A stretch of DNA of 64,000 bases from Nosema muscidifuracis (taxonomy: Eukaryota; Microsporidia; Nosematidae): the NCBI GenBank assembly GCA_028335825.1, contig JAIOKI010000018.1:186001-250000 (forward strand). The letters run 5' to 3'. The notes beneath the pieces were generated by a model that was given only the letters and a program-made list of their open reading frames with translations, did no database searches and was not told the origin of the DNA. The translations under genes and the position numbers were made by a program. Positions 60,485 to 64,000 of this stretch are shown piece after piece; position 1 is the stretch's first letter; every line of letters starts with the position of its first letter.

Positions 60485-61480
60485 AAATTAATTTATAAAG
60501 ATTGATTAATGTTAGTTTGGTTTGTTAAATATTTAATTAACCAAATTAATCCTCCTTAAATTTCAACTACATACTGACAAAATGATTTTATTGGCTATTT
60601 TAATTTAAAAAAAATATAAATACAAATTTCCTAATTGAGGGCATGTTAAATCCAAATAACAAAAACACAGCATTTTTGATAACAGTATTCGGACTAATTT
60701 ATATTCTATCGTTTGTTGTTAGTACTGAATTTCTAACTGATAACTCAGTGATTTCTCAGTCACCTACATTAGCTTGGGGTCTTTTGATTGCAGTAATTCC
60801 TTCAGTAATATTCATTTTGATGAGTTTGAAATATTCTACGATTATGTCTTTAATCTCATTAGGATTAATAGCTGGTATATCTTTTATCTTGTTTATTTAC
60901 AGAAATACGTTAGGATTTTATGCTATTGAAGAAGATCTTGCAAAGAAATTTATCAATGACAAAAACTTGAGTAATTTTGAAGATATTACTAAGATCAGTG
61001 GAGATTGGATTAAAGACCAGACGGTTACTGTACTTTTCTATGGTAAGAAAGAATTTAATTATGATGTTAGTGATGAGGCTTTACTTAATGTTGATAAGCT
61101 TAATGAAGTAAAAGATAAATTTATTAAGAAGGTTAATGAAGAAAGTTCTATGAGAGAAGATTCTAGTAAGCCTTTGATTGTTTCTGAAGATTTCAGTTCA
61201 GTTGATATTAAAAATAAGGGAGATCAGAAATTGTTCGCTAAAATGCTTAACTCAATTTATTACACGAAGTTTGCTAAGAATTTGATACTTGTATTAAAAG
61301 TAGATGATCATAAAAATTTGACTTCCAGTGGTTTTGATAGATCAATAATTGAGAAGTCTGTAGTGACTAACTCAGATTCTAAAGATTCTGATAAGACAAA
61401 TCCACCCACAGATGAAGATAAATCTAAGAATACTAAACCAAATAGCAAAGAAGGAGATAATTCTGGATCAGATAAAGAAA
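60485..61480. repeat. Right arm of the large inverted repeat
   Basis: Counterpart of 54540-55605. Similarity on the spacer side starts near GATTGATTAATGTTAG (about 60500) and runs through the ATG at 60643 into the coding region until the repeat-rich tail diverges. Confidence 0.9.
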
Positions 61481-62613
61481 ATAATTCTGAAAATATTAAT
61501 GCAGATAATGAAGGGGGAAATAAGTCTAAAGATGCTGATGCAGATAAAGGAGGTGAAACCAATCCTAAAGATGTTAATGGAGATAAAGAAAATAATTCTG
61601 AAAATACTAATGCAGATAAAGGAGGTGAAATTAATCCTAAAGATGATAATGCAGATAAAGAAGGTGAAATAAATTCTAAAGATGTTAATGCAGATAAAGA
61701 GGGAATTCAATCTAAGGAAGCTGAACTGAATAAAGATGTTGAATCTGAATCGAGAAATAATGAAAATCTTTCAAAAAACCAAGAAGATAATGGTTCACCT
61801 GTCGGTGAACAGTCCAAAGAAAAATCTGATGATAATGCCGAAGTTTTGGATGACGCTAATGGTCCACAGCAAGGTAAAAATGCTCCAATAGTCATTTCCG
61901 AATATACCCAGAAGGATCCAGAAGGTACAACTAATAACAATCAACAGAGTCAGGGTGCTTCAACAGAAACAGCTAAGGATGATCAAAATTCAAAGAATGC
62001 CGCTGAAGACGGTCTGCAAAGTAATTTAGCTCCATCAGCCATAGGTGAGGGAGGATCAGTTCGTGTTGGTACTCCATCAACGGATGAAGATAATACAGAT
62101 ACGGATGAAGCTAGTCGTAAATCTGATCCAGTATTAATTAGTGAAGAAGAGGGAGTTCCTGATAATGGTGTAGTATCAGATAATAGTGCGTCTAATGGGT
62201 TTGTTTTACTCGATGATCCCAATAAAGATGCTAAATTTACTAATGATGAATCCACTAGAGCTGAAGGACCTGTAGTTGATTCTTCAGCTACTTTTAATGA
62301 TTCCAAGGCTGATGATGCTGTAGTTAATGAACCCACTTCTATCAGTAAGCCTAATGTTGATAAGCCTATTGAAGCTAATGATCCCGCTAGTGTTGATAAT
62401 TCTAAAACTGATGATTCTAAAGTTGGTAAGCCTAAAACTAATGGACCTAAAAATGGTAAGCCTAAAGCTAATAAGTCTAAAGTCGATAATTCTAAAACTA
62501 ATGAACTTAAAGTTTCTAACCTTAAAGATAATAAGTCTAAAGTCGATAACTCCAAAACTGATGATCCTGAAGTTAGTGAGACTGCAAATGATGCTGAAGA
62601 GGAAGAAATTTAA
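60643..62613 (+). CDS. Undescribed multi-pass membrane protein with long repeat-rich acidic tail, right paralogue
   Basis: 656 residues, no family recognised. Three hydrophobic segments lie at about 9-28, 42-61 and 65-87, with Trp45 and Pro53 between or within them; no cleavable signal peptide is evident. Residues 88-235 form a mixed-charge domain shared almost unchanged with the left copy. From about 245 the tail is Asp/Glu/Asn/Ser/Lys-rich. At 275-355 it has degenerate 13-residue repeats of N-A-D-K-x-G-E-I-N-P-K-D-V, and near 580-640 roughly ten-residue repeats of S-K-V-D-N-S-K-T-D/N. It ends E-E-E-E-I. The left copy lacks most of these repeats. The long hydrophilic tail and its variability fit a cell-surface or parasite-envelope protein, but topology is not shown. 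GAGGG precedes the ATG. Confidence 0.88.
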   Translation: MLNPNNKNTAFLITVFGLIYILSFVVSTEFLTDNSVISQSPTLAWGLLIAVIPSVIFILMSLKYSTIMSLISLGLIAGISFILFIYRNTLGFYAIEEDLAKKFINDKNLSNFEDITKISGDWIKDQTVTVLFYGKKEFNYDVSDEALLNVDKLNEVKDKFIKKVNEESSMREDSSKPLIVSEDFSSVDIKNKGDQKLFAKMLNSIYYTKFAKNLILVLKVDDHKNLTSSGFDRSIIEKSVVTNSDSKDSDKTNPPTDEDKSKNTKPNSKEGDNSGSDKENNSENINADNEGGNKSKDADADKGGETNPKDVNGDKENNSENTNADKGGEINPKDDNADKEGEINSKDVNADKEGIQSKEAELNKDVESESRNNENLSKNQEDNGSPVGEQSKEKSDDNAEVLDDANGPQQGKNAPIVISEYTQKDPEGTTNNNQQSQGASTETAKDDQNSKNAAEDGLQSNLAPSAIGEGGSVRVGTPSTDEDNTDTDEASRKSDPVLISEEEGVPDNGVVSDNSASNGFVLLDDPNKDAKFTNDESTRAEGPVVDSSATFNDSKADDAVVNEPTSISKPNVDKPIEANDPASVDNSKTDDSKVGKPKTNGPKNGKPKANKSKVDNSKTNELKVSNLKDNKSKVDNSKTDDPEVSETANDAEEEEI

Positions 62614-64000
62614 AAGTAAAAGTTTAATTTATTCATTTTATCTATTTTTAAACTTTATTGATTTCGGTTAAATGTTTATTCAATTATACAGTTTTTTCCA
62701 ATTGAGAGTGTTAAAAAAATATATTTTTGCGAAAAATGGTAGTTGGATATTTATTTTGTTCGCTATATAAAAAATTAATCAAATAATTTCAACATGTAAA
62801 CAAGAAAAAAATATATTTTCATCTTTATCAAACTTTTTAAATATGTAAAAGAAATGTCAGTATGGTTTGTTGTCTAATTTTTTTAATATAAAAAGAAATT
62901 ACATGAAGTCAAGTTTATGAATATAAGTTGTTTTTTTAATTCAAAAGCACATATAAAACTTAACATCTAAAAAATAATCATCTTCAACATGGGATTTTAT
63001 AAAATGATTTATTTTTCATAATTATTGTAAATTTTATAAAAACTGATTAAATATAATAAATTTTTAAAAAATTCAAATCATTAAAGATCTGAACAATAAT
63101 TAAAGTATGCAATTTATAACATAAATATAACTCTTCGTATGCATAAATACTGATTAAACGATAAAATTACAATAATTTGCTTGAATAGGTAAAAAATAAA
63201 TGAAATATATTTTCTATTATTTTATCAAGGAAATATTGATAACAATAATAATTAAATTAATTTATTAACTCAAAGTAAACATGTTTTACATATTATTATC
63301 TTATATACTCGGCATACTAAGGTATTTTACAAAAGAAATGATATAGAAAGTTTTCTATAACTGACACTAATATTATATAATTTACTCAATGAGAGATTTT
63401 ATTTATATAAAAATTTATAAATGTTGTATAAAATTGAAAAAAAGGACTTAAAATTTAGTAGTAGTTAAATATTTTTATAATAAAAAAATCTAAAAAGTAT
63501 CAATAAAAGTCATAGGATTTGCTTAATACACTCTCTGTGTAAATTAATTAATTAAAATATTAAATTTAGCTTTTACACTAATTGTTTAATTTGCAATGCT
63601 GTATAAAAGATCAGATATTAAAATTTAAAAAATGAGTCAGACACTAAAGAATATTTTTAAGATACGTTTCTATATTTTAACAAATAATGAACCAAATTGT
63701 GATTTAATTTTTTAATCTCTAATAATAAAAACAGAGTTAAATTTTGTAATGTGTTTTATTTCCATATAATACTTTAAAAAGATATTTTATTTTAAAACTA
63801 TTACTAACTCTAATGAAAAATATTTATTAAAATAAGAGAGAAAATCACCTAAGCCATTTAAAATTTCATATTTAATAATTCTTGTTTTAGACAAGCACAC
63901 CATTCAAACTTTTGTTGTGAGGAGATATTTATATATTTAAAAATTAGAAATTTAAATATTAACAGGAATAATTAAAAAATAATCTATTATTTTCTCAATT
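62614..64000. other. A+T-rich sequence without a recognisable gene
   Basis: No open frame above 60 codons beyond the shadow of the gene's end. No RNA gene or repeat pair was seen up to the window edge. Confidence 0.6.

Larger units (their letters stand above)
55605..60485. other. 4.9 kb noncoding spacer between the inverted paralogues
   Basis: Very A+T-rich, with no frame above 60 codons, no tRNA and no recognisable mobile element. It holds at least three local tandem repeats (listed separately). The upstream regions of both paralogues face into it, so promoters for both lie at its ends. Confidence 0.75.

Noticed and set aside
61983-62555. 190-codon open frame on the minus strand, Leu/Ser-rich
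   Set aside because: It is antisense to the repeat-rich tail of the membrane-protein gene; simple codon repeats keep the opposite strand free of stops.
1-64000. CRISPR arrays, riboswitches or bacterial operon signals
   Set aside because: None seen, and none expected in a eukaryotic microsporidian genome; the tandem repeats lack regular unique spacers.
1-64000. 5S rRNA gene near the rDNA
   Set aside because: No 5S-like sequence could be recognised on either side of the unit.

Overview
The window looks like a microsporidian genome, most likely from the Nosema/Vairimorpha group. The evidence is a very short SSU rRNA (about 1.24 kb) with Nosema-type sequence at its 5' end, an LSU with no separate 5.8S gene, extreme A+T richness, compact intron-free host genes, and CCCTC signals a few bases before several start codons (a signal known from microsporidia). 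The rRNA order is SSU-ITS-LSU, not the reversed order of Nosema bombycis. The genus is inference; microsporidian origin is close to certain.

Layout. Positions 1-40700 hold no recognisable host gene. This stretch is a graveyard of mobile elements: at least nine Ty3/Gypsy fragments on both strands, all broken, plus two LINE remnants, a Merlin-like and a Tc1/IS630-like transposase relic. Some are nested: an R4/Dong-type LINE (14040-17330) splits a plus-strand Ty3/Gypsy fossil, and the best-preserved Ty3/Gypsy copy (22156-25990) appears to sit inside an older one. Positions 40719-44700 hold one rRNA unit, followed directly by the 3' end of a second LINE type with a GC-richer, structured tail.

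Positions 45565-51852 form a normal compact gene block: topoisomerase III with two GRF zinc fingers, a tail-anchored unknown, a probable RNA polymerase I subunit A49, a 68-69 bp minisatellite, a second tail-anchored unknown, ribosomal protein eL29 (58 codons), an unknown 135-residue protein and an intron-containing tRNA-Ile(UAU). An R4-type LINE endonuclease relic lies at 52560-53560.

Positions 53857-62613 contain two head-to-head copies of an undescribed multi-pass membrane protein, 5.2 kb apart. Their first 240 residues differ at only five positions, while their hydrophilic, repeat-rich tails differ greatly; the left copy changes frame near its end. This inverted pair is the most interesting possible new system here. 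The rest, including 55605-60485 and 62614-64000, is A+T-rich sequence with short tandem repeats and no gene that I can support.
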